This document shows positions 16,195 through 23,796 of a stretch of DNA of 64,000 nucleotides, in pieces (position 1 is the stretch's first letter; every line of letters begins with the position of its first letter). The notes below the pieces were generated by a model. That model ran no database searches and was not told the origin of the DNA. It worked only from the letters and a program-made list of their open reading frames with translations. The DNA lies in contig NZ_QJGZ01000037.1 of assembly GCF_003254585.1 (NCBI RefSeq), positions 310,001-374,000 of the forward strand. The letters run 5' to 3'. The translations under genes and the position numbers were made by a program. Source of the stretch: Flavobacterium sharifuzzamanii (lineage in GTDB: Bacteria; Bacteroidota; Bacteroidia; Flavobacteriales; Flavobacteriaceae).

Positions 16195-16449
16195 TGTGTG
16201 TTGTTGAATCAGTTTTTTTATGTACTCTCGGCCAATTCCTGTTTTTAAATTTTTTTCCCTTTTCATAGCATCAATCTTTGAATTGAAAAACTCGACATAA
16301 ATTACTTCCCAAGGTCTAAATTTGATAGTGAATCCCTTTTTTGCCATAATATTATGAGACTTAAATCTTTCTATCAAGTTGGAAGTGAATCCAGTATAGT
16401 TCTTGTTGAATTTTTTAGAATAAAGTATGTAAACCACAAATTCTTCCAT
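16192..16449 (-). CDS. GIY-YIG nuclease family protein
   Basis: 85 residues from the ATG at 16449. VVYILYSKKFNKNYTGFTSN carries the GIY-YIG core in the form V-Y-I with Y-T-G. ERFKSHN supplies the conserved Arg-x-x-x-His region, and EVIYVEFFNSKIDAMKREKN includes the catalytic Glu helix and the usual 'A-x-x-R-E-x-x-L-K' segment (AMKREKNLKTG). The family is small UvrC/YhbQ-like proteins of mostly unknown function. The gene lies between an intact tRNA-Met and a broken tRNA 3' half, and its stop codon overlaps the remnant, which suggests it arrived by insertion at a tRNA gene. Confidence 0.85.
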   Translation of the reverse strand: MEEFVVYILYSKKFNKNYTGFTSNLIERFKSHNIMAKKGFTIKFRPWEVIYVEFFNSKIDAMKREKNLKTGIGREYIKKLIQQHT

Positions 16450-16470
16450 AACTTTTAAAATGATAATGGT

Positions 16471-16506
16471 AAAAAAAAACACCACTTTGAAAAAAGTGGT
16501 GTTTTT
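16471..16506 (-). terminator. terminator of tRNA-Met
   Basis: Stem AAAAACACCACTT / AAGTGGTGTTTTT with a short A-rich loop lies 7 bp past the tRNA 3' end on the minus strand, followed by a T-run. Confidence 0.88.
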
Positions 16507-16512
16507 ACCTTG

Positions 16513-16586
16513 TAGCGAGGACGGGAGTTGAACCCGTGACCTCAGGGTTATGAATCCTGCGCTCTAACCAACTGAGCTACCTCGCC
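16513..16586 (-). tRNA. tRNA-Met (anticodon CAT)
   Basis: 74 nt on the minus strand fold into a full cloverleaf: acceptor GGCGAGG with CCTCGCT (G1-U72 wobble), D arm GCTC-AGTTGGTTA-GAGC, anticodon arm CAGGA-TTCATAA-CCCTG (with an A31-C39 mismatch), variable AGGTC, T arm ACGGG-TTCAACT-CCCGT, discriminator A. The CAT anticodon and the lack of initiator features (no C1-A72 mismatch, no three G-C pairs) indicate elongator Met. A tRNA-Ile with a modified CAT cannot be excluded by eye. CCA is not encoded. Confidence 0.9.
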
Positions 16587-16736
16587 TGGACTGCTATCAT
16601 GAATTCCTGATTGCGGGTGCAAAGATATAAATATTATTAAAGCATACAAGCATAAAATGAAGAAAAAAAAATATTTTTAAAAATGCATTGTTTTTGGACA
16701 TATATTCTTATATTTCGAAAAAAATTAAAGTAGCAC

Positions 16737-17129
16737 ATGGATTCAAAAATACGTTACGAAATCGAGTTTCCGATCAATTCTTCGCCACAATTATTGTATC
16801 AATATATATCAACTCCGTCAGGTTTACAAGAATGGTTTGCTGACAATGTTAATTCGAGAGGTGAATTTTTTACTTTCATCTGGAATGATTCGCAAGAAAA
16901 AGCGCGCTTGGCTTCAAAAAAATCTGGCGAAAAAGTAAAATTTAAATGGGTTGACGAAAGCAGTAAGGATACTGAGTATTTTTTCGAACTCCATATTTTA
17001 GTTGATGAATTGACTAAAGATGTATCGCTTATGGTGGTAGATTTTGCCGATAAAGAAGAATTAGGCGAAGCTAAACAATTGTGGGAGAACCAAATCTCAG
17101 ATCTAAAACATCTTATAGGATCTGTTTAG
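16737..17129 (+). CDS. START-like domain-containing protein
   Basis: 130 residues, a complete small SRPBCC/START-like (AHSA1-related) domain: EIEFPINSSPQLLYQYISTP (first beta strand and helix), LQEWFADNV, FTFIWNDSQEKARL, then DFADKEELGEAKQLWENQIS (the long C-terminal helix). These proteins form a cavity for a hydrophobic ligand; the role in Bacteroidota is not established. The gene ends at a hairpin that also lies in the leader of the next gene. The sequence ahead of it (TTATATTTCG) is one base off the -7 consensus. Confidence 0.85.
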   Translation: MDSKIRYEIEFPINSSPQLLYQYISTPSGLQEWFADNVNSRGEFFTFIWNDSQEKARLASKKSGEKVKFKWVDESSKDTEYFFELHILVDELTKDVSLMVVDFADKEELGEAKQLWENQISDLKHLIGSV

Positions 17130-17149
17130 TAAAAGTCTATTTTATACCT

Positions 17150-17157
17150 TATATTTG
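17150..17157 (+). promoter_or_regulatory. -7 element (TATATTTG) of the class IV aminotransferase gene
   Basis: TATATTTG matches TANNTTTG and lies 26 bp before the ATG at 17184, directly ahead of the hairpin at 17158. Transcription would start inside that hairpin region. Confidence 0.5.
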
Positions 17158-17183
17158 CCCTGAACAAAATTCAGGGTTTTTTT
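17158..17183 (+). terminator. terminator of the START-like gene, abutting the next start codon
   Basis: CCCTGA / TCAGGG stem with a 7-nt loop and seven T residues. The last T is directly followed by the ATG at 17184. It therefore ends the upstream gene and also occupies the promoter/leader of the next. Confidence 0.8.
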
Positions 17184-18020
17184 ATGATTAATTTTAACGG
17201 AAACATTGGCAAAGAGGATAATATACTAACTCTTAACCGCGCTTTTTTGTATGGTGACGGAATATTCGAAACAGTAAAAATTGTCAACGGAAAAATCTTG
17301 TTTCTTGAGGATCATTATTTCAGACTAATGGCTTCAATGCGTGTAGTTAGAATGATGATTCCTATGGATTTTACAATGGAATATTTTGAAGAGCAGATTC
17401 TTAATCTAGTAAATGAACAAGGAATCGCGGCTTCGGCACGTGCAAGAATTACTGTTTTTAGAAATGATGGCGGTTTGTATCTTCCAAAAAGTAATGATAT
17501 TTCATTCTTAATCAACGCCATTTCTCTTGGAAACAAAGCTTACTCTGTAAATACAAACGAATACGAAGTAGATCTGTATAAAGATTTCTATGTAACGAAA
17601 CAATTATTGTCGTCTCTTAAAACTACTAATAAGATGATTAATATTACAGGAAGTATTTATGCAAGTGAAAATGGTCTAGCCAATTGCATTTTACTGAATG
17701 ATAGTAAAAATGTTGTAGAAGCGCTTCAAGGGAATATTTTTATGGTAACGGGTAAAAAGCTTATTACACCTCCAGTTTCTGAAGGTGCTTTAAACGGTAT
17801 TATGCGTAAACAGATTTTAGCCCTAGCTAAAAAAGTAGAAGGCATAGAGGTTGTAGAAGAAGTAATTTCGCCGTTTGATCTTCAAAAAGCAGATGAATTA
17901 TTTCTGACCAATGTAATCACAGGAATACAACCGATAACTAAATATCGAAAAAAGGAGTTTACAACAAATCTGGCTCATTTATTAGTGCAGCGACTAAATG
18001 AATCCATTTCTGAAAATTAA
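17184..18020 (+). CDS. class IV aminotransferase (BCAT / aminodeoxychorismate lyase type)
   Basis: 278 residues of fold-type IV PLP enzyme. NRAFLYGDGIFETVKIVNGK is the characteristic N-terminal block, LLSSLKTTNKM places the PLP lysine at about 146, and ELFLTNVITGIQPITKYRKK is the C-terminal cofactor-phosphate loop. Possible activities are branched-chain transamination, D-amino-acid transamination or conversion of aminodeoxychorismate to p-aminobenzoate (folate); the shortness and lone position slightly favour the last. It ends on a palindromic TTAA shared with the convergent yqgE stop. Confidence 0.85.
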   Translation: MINFNGNIGKEDNILTLNRAFLYGDGIFETVKIVNGKILFLEDHYFRLMASMRVVRMMIPMDFTMEYFEEQILNLVNEQGIAASARARITVFRNDGGLYLPKSNDISFLINAISLGNKAYSVNTNEYEVDLYKDFYVTKQLLSSLKTTNKMINITGSIYASENGLANCILLNDSKNVVEALQGNIFMVTGKKLITPPVSEGALNGIMRKQILALAKKVEGIEVVEEVISPFDLQKADELFLTNVITGIQPITKYRKKEFTTNLAHLLVQRLNESISEN

Positions 18021-18577
18021 TTCAGATATGGATTTTCAGGTGCGTTAGACCAAATAAGATAATCGCCGCCAAGCTCAATAATCTGCTCTTTCCAAAAATG
18101 GGTAGTAGATTTTCCGATAATTTTATTTTTGTAATTATTATCAGCAATGATCCATGAGTTTCCTTGCATCTCATTCTCAAGCTGATTTTCTTCCCAACCG
18201 GTATAGCCCAAGAAAAAACGAATATTGTTTTTACTAATCGATCCGTTGTTTATTAGGTCCTTAGTGGACTCAAAATCGCCTCCCCAATAAATTCCATTAG
18301 AAATTTCCACACTGTTTGGAATTAACTCAGGAATATTGTGAATAAAATAAAGGTTGTCTTGTTCTACAGGGCCGCCGTTATATATCTTAAAGTTAGCATC
18401 AATCTCAGGGATCAAGTCATTAATGGTATATTTTAATGGCTTGTTAATTATAAAACCTATTGATCCTTCTTTGTTATGGTCTGCTAATAAAATTACCGAT
18501 CTATTAAAAGATAAATCTCCAATTATTGAAGGCTCGGCAATAAGCAGGTGTCCTTTTTTTAATTTTTCTGAAATCAT
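18017..18577 (-). CDS. YqgE/AlgH family protein
   Basis: 186 residues from the ATG at 18577 (MISEKLKKGHLLIAEPSIIG). The signature KGHLLIAEPSI, FNRSVILLADHNKEGSIGFI, and later FLGYTGWEENQLENEMQGNS are diagnostic of the YqgE family. Function is unknown; AlgH was once linked to alginate regulation in Pseudomonas. An upstream extension to 18646 is in frame but lacks support. The order recQ-fmt-HU-yqgE on one strand is common in Bacteroidota. Its stop codon overlaps the stop of the convergent aminotransferase by four bases. Confidence 0.92.
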   Translation of the reverse strand: MISEKLKKGHLLIAEPSIIGDLSFNRSVILLADHNKEGSIGFIINKPLKYTINDLIPEIDANFKIYNGGPVEQDNLYFIHNIPELIPNSVEISNGIYWGGDFESTKDLINNGSISKNNIRFFLGYTGWEENQLENEMQGNSWIIADNNYKNKIIGKSTTHFWKEQIIELGGDYLIWSNAPENPYLN

Positions 18578-18644
18578 ACGGTTACAATTTTTATTAAATT
18601 TAGTCATAAAAAAATTAAAATCCCAAATAAAATCGTTAAACCGC

Positions 18645-18673
18645 ATAAAAAAACCTTCCAGATGGAAGGTTTT
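18645..18673 (-). terminator. terminator after the HU gene
   Basis: AAAACCTTCCA / TGGAAGGTTTT with a 2-nt loop and a T-run on the minus strand. CCTTCC-type stems recur after several other genes here (33483, 34268, 35002, 52339). Confidence 0.85.
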
Positions 18674-18705
18674 AATTATATTATAAGTTTAGAGAACTTT
18701 CTTAC

Positions 18706-18978
18706 TTAGTTCACTGCACCTTCTAATTCAGCACCAGCTTTAAATTTTACAACGTTTTTAGCTGCGATTTTGATCGTTTTTCCTGTTTGAGGGTTTCTAC
18801 CGTCTCTAGCAGCTCTTGAAGATACTGACCATGATCCGAAACCTACTAATGAAACTCTTCCTCCTTTTTTCAAAGTAGTTCCTACATTACCTAAAAAAGA
18901 CTCCAAAGCTAATTTAGCCGCAGCTTTTGTAATTCCTGCATCAGCAGCGATAGCATCGATTAATTCTGATTTGTTCAT
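18706..18978 (-). CDS. HU-family DNA-binding protein
   Basis: 90 residues, full HU length. MNKSELIDAIAADAGITKAA starts the helical dimerisation domain; GRVSLVGFGSWSVSSRAARD is the beta sheet leading to the arm, and GRNPQTGKTIKIAAKNVVKF the DNA-binding beta ribbon with the intercalating Pro in RNPQTG. It bends and compacts DNA as a homodimer. A well-formed promoter lies 45-75 bp upstream and a terminator follows, so it is an independent, probably highly expressed unit. Confidence 0.96.
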   Translation of the reverse strand: MNKSELIDAIAADAGITKAAAKLALESFLGNVGTTLKKGGRVSLVGFGSWSVSSRAARDGRNPQTGKTIKIAAKNVVKFKAGAELEGAVN

Positions 18979-19022
18979 AATAATTAGTTATTAATTGTTG
19001 GTTAAAAAAAATTGTTAATACA

Positions 19023-19052
19023 CAAATTTAGTAGGAAATCCGTTGCGTGCAA
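19023..19052 (-). promoter_or_regulatory. promoter of the HU gene
   Basis: Minus-strand TTG (19050-19052), a 19-nt spacer and TAAATTTG (19023-19030) match the Flavobacterium consensus exactly. The start codon is 45 bp downstream of the -7 element. Confidence 0.75.
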
Positions 19053-19158
19053 GTGTTTTCTTTATTTTTAGCAAAAATTGTTAATAACTTGCTTTTTTTG
19101 TTCATAAAGAGTGTTGTTTATCGATAAAAAACAAGTACAAACCCTTGTTTTACTGACG

Positions 19159-20106
19159 TTAATACACTTTTGCAGCTTCTGAAAAACTCACTCCATTTAA
19201 TAATTCTGAAGCAAGCATTCTCTTTTTTCCTGGAAATTGTAAACTTAATAACTGAATAAAGCCGTCTTTTATTGCAATCTTAATTTCTTTTTTACTGCTA
19301 ATAAGCTTGCCAATCTCGTAAGAATGTGATTCTGAGATTAGTTTTGCTTCATAAATTTTGATGTTCAATTCTTCGTTTTGATCTTTTAAATAACACCAAG
19401 AAGCAGGGTAAGGACTTAAACCGCGAATTAGGTTGTTGATTTCTGCTCCAGATTTTGTCCAATCAATTTTACAATTCTCTTTGTTTAACTTGTAAGCTGT
19501 TTTGATATCGTCGTTATCTTCTTGAATTGTTGTCGTAACATTTCCGTTTTCAATAACTTTTAAAGTATCAATTACAGTTGTGCTTCCTAAATGCATCAAG
19601 CGATCATGCAGTTGCCCTGCTGTTTCTTCTGGTTCAATGTCAATTTCAGAATTTAAAATCATCGCGCCAGTATCAATTTTATCATCAATAAAGAAAGTAG
19701 TAACTCCCGTTTTAGTTTCTCCGTTAATAATGGCCCAGTTAATAGGAGCGGCACCGCGATAATTTGGAAGCAATGACGCATGAAGATTAAAAGTCCCTAA
19801 ACTTGGCATTTCCCAAACAACTTTTGGCAACATTCTAAAAGCAACTACGATTTGTAAATTAGCATTTAACGCTTTTAATTCTGCTAAGAAATTTTCGTCT
19901 TTTAAATTGGTTGGCTGTAATAAAGTAAGATTGTTGGCAAGAGCATATTCTTTTACAGCCGAATATTTTATTTTTTGTCCACGTCCCGCTGGTTTATCCG
20001 CAGCAGTAATTACGCCGACAACTTCATAGTTATTTTTGATAATGGTATCCAAAATGCCAACGGCAAATTCTGGTGTTCCCATAAATATAATTCTCAATTT
20101 CTCCAT
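19159..20106 (-). CDS. fmt: methionyl-tRNA formyltransferase
   Basis: 315 residues. IIFMGTPEFAVGILDTIIKN is the N-terminal Rossmann block, NLHASLLPNYRGAAPINWAI carries the catalytic His and the SLLP-x-x-RG-x-AP motif, and GETKTGVTTFFIDDKIDTGA follows with the catalytic Asp. The C-terminal domain (about 205-315) binds the acceptor stem. It formylates initiator Met-tRNA with 10-formyl-THF. Its ATG overlaps the recQ stop by one base, so translation is probably coupled. Confidence 0.97.
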   Translation of the reverse strand: MEKLRIIFMGTPEFAVGILDTIIKNNYEVVGVITAADKPAGRGQKIKYSAVKEYALANNLTLLQPTNLKDENFLAELKALNANLQIVVAFRMLPKVVWEMPSLGTFNLHASLLPNYRGAAPINWAIINGETKTGVTTFFIDDKIDTGAMILNSEIDIEPEETAGQLHDRLMHLGSTTVIDTLKVIENGNVTTTIQEDNDDIKTAYKLNKENCKIDWTKSGAEINNLIRGLSPYPASWCYLKDQNEELNIKIYEAKLISESHSYEIGKLISSKKEIKIAIKDGFIQLLSLQFPGKKRMLASELLNGVSFSEAAKVY

Positions 20107-22001
20107 TATGATTTTAAAGTGTATTTATTATTCGCTTGTATAATGATATGATTGTTTTCAAGTAATTCCTGAAGAACCAATAGAATGTCTTTTGCATCCA
20201 TTTTTATCTGGTTTTCAATTTCTCTCGAAGTCAGAGAAGCTGTTTTAAGCAAAGACAAAATTTTGTCTGCAATCGAATCGGCTTCTGTAATTTTTCCTTT
20301 TTGTGTAATGCAGTACGAACAAATGCCGCAATTTTCTATTGTTTCTTCTCCAAAATAATCCAAAACCAATCTATTTTTGCAGGTTTTGTTGTCTTTTATA
20401 TAATGTAGAACCGATAAAAGCTGTTCTTTTTTAACCTCATTTTGTTTTTCTAAATATTTCGAAACTCTATTTATAGTAAGATCGTCTTCGCGGACTTCGT
20501 TAAACAATATAGTAGCGTCGTTGTTTTTAGATTTGTATTCTATAATTTCTTTTTCTTTCAGTTTTTCTAAAAGAGCGATAACCTGTTCTTCGGGGCGATT
20601 TGATTTTTTGGCAATTAATCCTAGATTCAGATTAGACTTCATTTCGTAAACCCCAGGATAAGTTCGTAAAATGGCTAGAATGATTTCTTCGTCATTTGGG
20701 TTTAGACTTACGTATCGAATCACTTCTTTCGATTCAATAAGAAACTGAATACTGATTTTTTCAGAGAATTCCTGAGACATTGTAATAATTCCCTGCTGAT
20801 TCAAAAACTGTAAAGCATTATAAGTTTTTAAAGTCGGGAATTCATATTTATTGCAGAAATGATTTAGTTTGAATGAGAAAGACTCGTCTAAACCTTCTCC
20901 GTATGCAATCTGAAAATAATTGCAAAGTTTGTTATACATGGTTTTAAGGAACTTCTTGTCGGGAAGAATACTTAAAAACTGCTGTTCGGTCTGAATGGAA
21001 TCTGAATTGTTATAAAGCAAAACCGAAAAAGCTTTTGCGCCGTTTCTTCCTGCACGTCCAGATTCCTGATAATAATTTTCTAAGTTTTCTGGAAGCTGCG
21101 TATGTATAACCGTTTTTACATTGTCTTTGTCAATTCCCATTCCGAATGCATTCGTGGCTACAATGACTTGCGCTTGTTCCGTCATCCACAACTGCATGTT
21201 TTTGTCTTTTTCTTTTGATGAAAGTCCGCCATGATAATACGTTGCCGTGAAACCAAGCGACTGCAATTGTGCGGACATGTTCAAGCACGCTTTGCGATTT
21301 CGTACATATATAATAGAAGGCTGCGGATTTTTTTTGAGAATTTGCTCCGTGCGGTATAGTTTATCTTCAACTTCAAAAACCATATAAGCGATATTTTTTC
21401 GCTCAAAGGATTGTTGAAAATGTCTTGGGTTTTTTAATTCTAATTGTGTTCTAATATCTTCAATAACTCTTGGAGTTGCTGTAGCAGTTAAAGCTAAAAA
21501 CGGAATTTTCGGAAAGAACTTTTTCAATTCCGAAATTTTAAGATAGGCAGGCCTAAAATCATGACCCCATTGCGAAACACAATGCGCCTCGTCAATAGCG
21601 ATTAAATTTATAGGAAGATTTTTAATGCGCTCCAGAATCCAATCCGATTGCAAGCGTTCAGGTGATAAATAGAGAAATTTATAATTTCCGTATTGACAAT
21701 TATCAAGAAGATCAATCAATTCTTCGGTGTGAATTCCGCCAGTAAGCGCAATCGCTTTTATATCTCTTTTCTGCAGATTCGCTACCTGATCTTTCATTAA
21801 AGCAATCAAAGGAGAAATAACAAGACAGATTCCTTCCTGCATCATGGCGGGAACCTGAAAACAAATTGATTTTCCGCCGCCCGTAGGAAGTACGGCAAAA
21901 GTATCCTGTCCTTCAAGAACAGAATCAATAATTTCTTTTTGCAACGGTCTAAAACTGTCGTGTTTCCAGTATTTTAGAAGAATATCCTGCGCTCCGAGCA
22001 T
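20106..22001 (-). CDS. recQ: RecQ-family ATP-dependent DNA helicase
   Basis: 631 residues. Superfamily 2 motifs are clear: VLPTGGGKSICFQ (Walker A), AIDEAHCVSQWGHDFR (motif II and aromatic loop), LALTATATPRV (motif III), and QVIVATNAFGMGIDKDNVKT with YYQESGRAGRNG (motifs V and VI). A zinc-binding segment with CKNR, CGIC and SYC sits near 560-585. Compared with E. coli RecQ the winged-helix and HRDC regions are shorter or divergent at the C-terminus. It unwinds DNA 3'-5' in recombination and repair. It precedes fmt with a one-base overlap. Confidence 0.95.
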   Translation of the reverse strand: MLGAQDILLKYWKHDSFRPLQKEIIDSVLEGQDTFAVLPTGGGKSICFQVPAMMQEGICLVISPLIALMKDQVANLQKRDIKAIALTGGIHTEELIDLLDNCQYGNYKFLYLSPERLQSDWILERIKNLPINLIAIDEAHCVSQWGHDFRPAYLKISELKKFFPKIPFLALTATATPRVIEDIRTQLELKNPRHFQQSFERKNIAYMVFEVEDKLYRTEQILKKNPQPSIIYVRNRKACLNMSAQLQSLGFTATYYHGGLSSKEKDKNMQLWMTEQAQVIVATNAFGMGIDKDNVKTVIHTQLPENLENYYQESGRAGRNGAKAFSVLLYNNSDSIQTEQQFLSILPDKKFLKTMYNKLCNYFQIAYGEGLDESFSFKLNHFCNKYEFPTLKTYNALQFLNQQGIITMSQEFSEKISIQFLIESKEVIRYVSLNPNDEEIILAILRTYPGVYEMKSNLNLGLIAKKSNRPEEQVIALLEKLKEKEIIEYKSKNNDATILFNEVREDDLTINRVSKYLEKQNEVKKEQLLSVLHYIKDNKTCKNRLVLDYFGEETIENCGICSYCITQKGKITEADSIADKILSLLKTASLTSREIENQIKMDAKDILLVLQELLENNHIIIQANNKYTLKS

Positions 22002-22066
22002 TGCCTAGGTTTTAAAGTTAAAAATTTAGAAAACAGTTTCTAGTTTTGCAACTTTAAACCATACCG

Positions 22067-22600
22067 CTAAATTTTGTCTAAGATATAAAGAATTCTGTTT
22101 TCAACTGTATCTTTAGGAACTTCAATCAGTTCGTAACCATATTTTTTATAAGTTTCAACAAGATGCTCTTGGATTTTTACTGCCTGATCAAAATTTTCAT
22201 AACGCTCAGAATCACTTTGGTAAATTTCTTCCCAAGGCGGTAAAATAAAAGTTTTAGAATATTTATAATCTTCGCATGCTTTAACGAAATTCTCTGGATA
22301 TTCATCGCCAATATAATCCATATAAGCTACCACATCTGGAATTCCTCTGTCGATAAAAACCACATTATCAGGTTCTTCAAGAGCATTCTTATATTGTTCA
22401 ATACGACCTTCCAATAACATTTCGCTAAACAAAAGCGGCTGTTCTAGAAACAACTGTTCAATGCCTTGTTGTTGCGCTTTCATGGTAACCTGTCTTGAAA
22501 TTTCAGGATAGCAGCAAAAGCCACGAGCTACCAATTCGTTAATAAGTGTTGATTTTCCAGTACCAGGTCCGCCAAGCAAGACTATAATTTCTTTTTGCAC
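22067..22600 (-). CDS. AAA-family ATPase (AAA_28, NTPase/kinase-like)
   Basis: 177 residues if started at the GTG at 22600 (VQKEIIVLLGGPGTGKSTL). The frame extends to a TTG at 22621, but that TTG is part of a -7 promoter element TAAATTTG, so GTG is preferred. LLGGPGTGKST is the Walker A. CYPEISRQV and VVFIDRGIPDVVAYMDYIGD (Walker B-like) are typical of AAA_28 proteins, which resemble nucleotide kinases such as NadR/ribosylnicotinamide kinase. Substrate unknown. It lies 65 bp upstream of recQ on the same strand. Confidence 0.82.
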   Translation of the reverse strand: MQKEIIVLLGGPGTGKSTLINELVARGFCCYPEISRQVTMKAQQQGIEQLFLEQPLLFSEMLLEGRIEQYKNALEEPDNVVFIDRGIPDVVAYMDYIGDEYPENFVKACEDYKYSKTFILPPWEEIYQSDSERYENFDQAVKIQEHLVETYKKYGYELIEVPKDTVENRILYILDKI

Positions 22601-22618
22601 TATTCTAAAAATAAAGCG

Positions 22619-22626
22619 CAAATTTA
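22619..22626 (-). promoter_or_regulatory. -7 element (TAAATTTG) ahead of the AAA ATPase
   Basis: Minus-strand TAAATTTG overlaps the TTG that begins the longest frame. Transcription would start about 22613 and leave about 12 nt before the GTG at 22600. No -33 TTG is seen at the expected distance. Confidence 0.45.
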
Positions 22627-22858
22627 CCTAAACTTATTTATAATTAAAAAGAATATTTATCAGAAACGAAAGATTTGGCATTTTTAGTTGGCATGGTTTC
22701 CTGCTGTCCGCTGCAATCTTTTGCTTTTTAAAGAAAAAAGCAAAAGGATTTCCGCTTCCATCAGGGTTAAAAAAGGAGAGATGGTTTTGTTTTAGCAAAG
22801 TGAAAAGTCCCGATAGGGGCGACATATTTATAGAAAAATTGAACACAATAAATCAAAA

Positions 22859-22961
22859 GCTCCAGAGGAGCGACATATTTAGAGTAATTTATATGTCGCT
22901 CCGCTGGAGCTTTTTAATGCCGTAAATTGTATTTGCTATAAATATTTTGCTCCGCTGGAGC
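22859..22961. repeat. family A palindrome cluster, inverted arrangement
   Basis: GCTCCAGAGGAGC (22859-22871), GCTCCGCTGGAGC (22898-22910) and GCTCCGCTGGAGC (22949-22961). The last two form a repeat pair in the opposite orientation to the copies at 3956 and 7340, with the same TATAAATATTTT linker. The first and second flank a hairpin whose arms contain AGCGACATAT / ATATGTCGCT. Confidence 0.9.
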
Positions 22962-22978
22962 GTTTTTTGTCTGAATTG

Positions 22979-22998
22979 CCGTTGGTTTTAACCAACGG
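22979..22998. repeat. short palindrome CCGTTGGTTTTAACCAACGG
   Basis: Arms CCGTTGGTT / AACCAACGG around a 2-nt centre. It is related in style to the CCGTGGTT-TC-AACCACGG palindromes at 52419 and 52556 (family C). Confidence 0.7.
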
Positions 22999-23045
22999 GA
23001 TTTTTGAAGATGTAGAATTTCGGCTTTAGCCAAATGTAATAGTTG

Positions 23046-23747
23046 TTATTTGTTTTGTTTGAATATCATCATTAAATCAGAATATAAGTATACGCTAACG
23101 ATTGCTAATATAGGGATAGCAATAAAAAATTTTCCATCTGGAATCATGCCGAATATGCTAAGAAATATTAAAGCTAAACAAAATGGATATGTAAATAATC
23201 GGGTTAATATTTTACCGCTACTCCATTCATTTTCTAATTTTTCTTCAGTTTCTAAATCAAGGATTCGACTTTTGTGCTGTTTGACTAATTGCTTATTATT
23301 TGCTTTAATATTTATTAATTGATAAAAATCTGTTAATTGATCTTTTTTATTGACTAAGCCTATTCTGCGACTGAATAAGTAACATGCAAAAGTCAAAAAT
23401 AGAAAAACACTTATACAGGCTAAGAATTTTTTAATTTGAAAATCTGTAAAAGCAGTCGAAAGTAAAGGAAAGAAAAAGAATAATGGAAATAATAGTTGTG
23501 AATATTGAGCAAATGGATTTAATTTATCATTGACTTTTGTGAGTATGCCTTCTGAATCAAATTCAAAAGAATATAGTGAATATGAGCTTCCTGTCCAACT
23601 TGTTCTTTGCCAGATAATGATTTTATGCTTTTCAATATTTCCGTAGATTTTGTAATCTTTTTTGATGGAACATATAAAATGATTTAAAAAGGTATTGTTC
23701 TTTTGGACTTGTATTAGTTTTTGAATGTCTGATTTTGTTACTTCCAT
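23046..23747 (-). CDS. hypothetical membrane protein
   Basis: 233 residues. An N-terminal soluble part (about 1-80) is followed by about four hydrophobic segments: LLFPLFFFFPLLSTAFTD, KFLACISVFLFLTFACYLFS, a pair near LFTYPFCLALIFLSIFGMIP, and FFIAIPILAIVSVYLYSDLM. A charged loop (about 150-180) separates the pairs. There is no signal peptide or family motif that I recognise. It stands alone between the repeat-rich gap and the esterase gene and may be an accessory gene. Confidence 0.6.
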   Translation of the reverse strand: MEVTKSDIQKLIQVQKNNTFLNHFICSIKKDYKIYGNIEKHKIIIWQRTSWTGSSYSLYSFEFDSEGILTKVNDKLNPFAQYSQLLFPLFFFFPLLSTAFTDFQIKKFLACISVFLFLTFACYLFSRRIGLVNKKDQLTDFYQLINIKANNKQLVKQHKSRILDLETEEKLENEWSSGKILTRLFTYPFCLALIFLSIFGMIPDGKFFIAIPILAIVSVYLYSDLMMIFKQNK

Positions 23748-23796
23748 TTTTACAGAATAAATATTTTCAAATGCAGTAATTATCTTTCTTTTTTAT

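Larger units (their letters stand above)
22601..23045. other. intergenic gap rich in palindromic repeats
   Basis: About 445 bp. It contains the promoter element for the ATPase gene, then AT-rich DNA with two short tracts that resemble repeat debris (GGGGCGACATAT near 22818), a three-palindrome family A cluster (22859-22961), and a CCGTTGGTTTTAACCAACGG hairpin near 22979-22998. The small frame at 22634-22846 lies across this repeat DNA and is unlikely to be a gene. Confidence 0.6.

Noticed and set aside
16141..16540. Possible tmRNA (T-arm GGACACGGGTTCAACTCCCG resembles the 3' end of ssrA)
   Set aside because: The span between the two tRNA-like ends contains a well-formed GIY-YIG reading frame and the 3' end of one copy is that of a complete tRNA-Met. 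No tag-peptide frame or 5' acceptor strand was found.
22634..22846. 70-residue reading frame in the repeat-rich gap
   Set aside because: It lies across debris of palindromic repeats, has no start context or homology I can recognise, and its sequence (SGLFTLLKQNHLSFFNPDGS) reads as repeat-derived.
22859..22961. CRISPR array
   Set aside because: The repeats are short palindromes with unequal spacing and no unique spacers; no cas gene is nearby.
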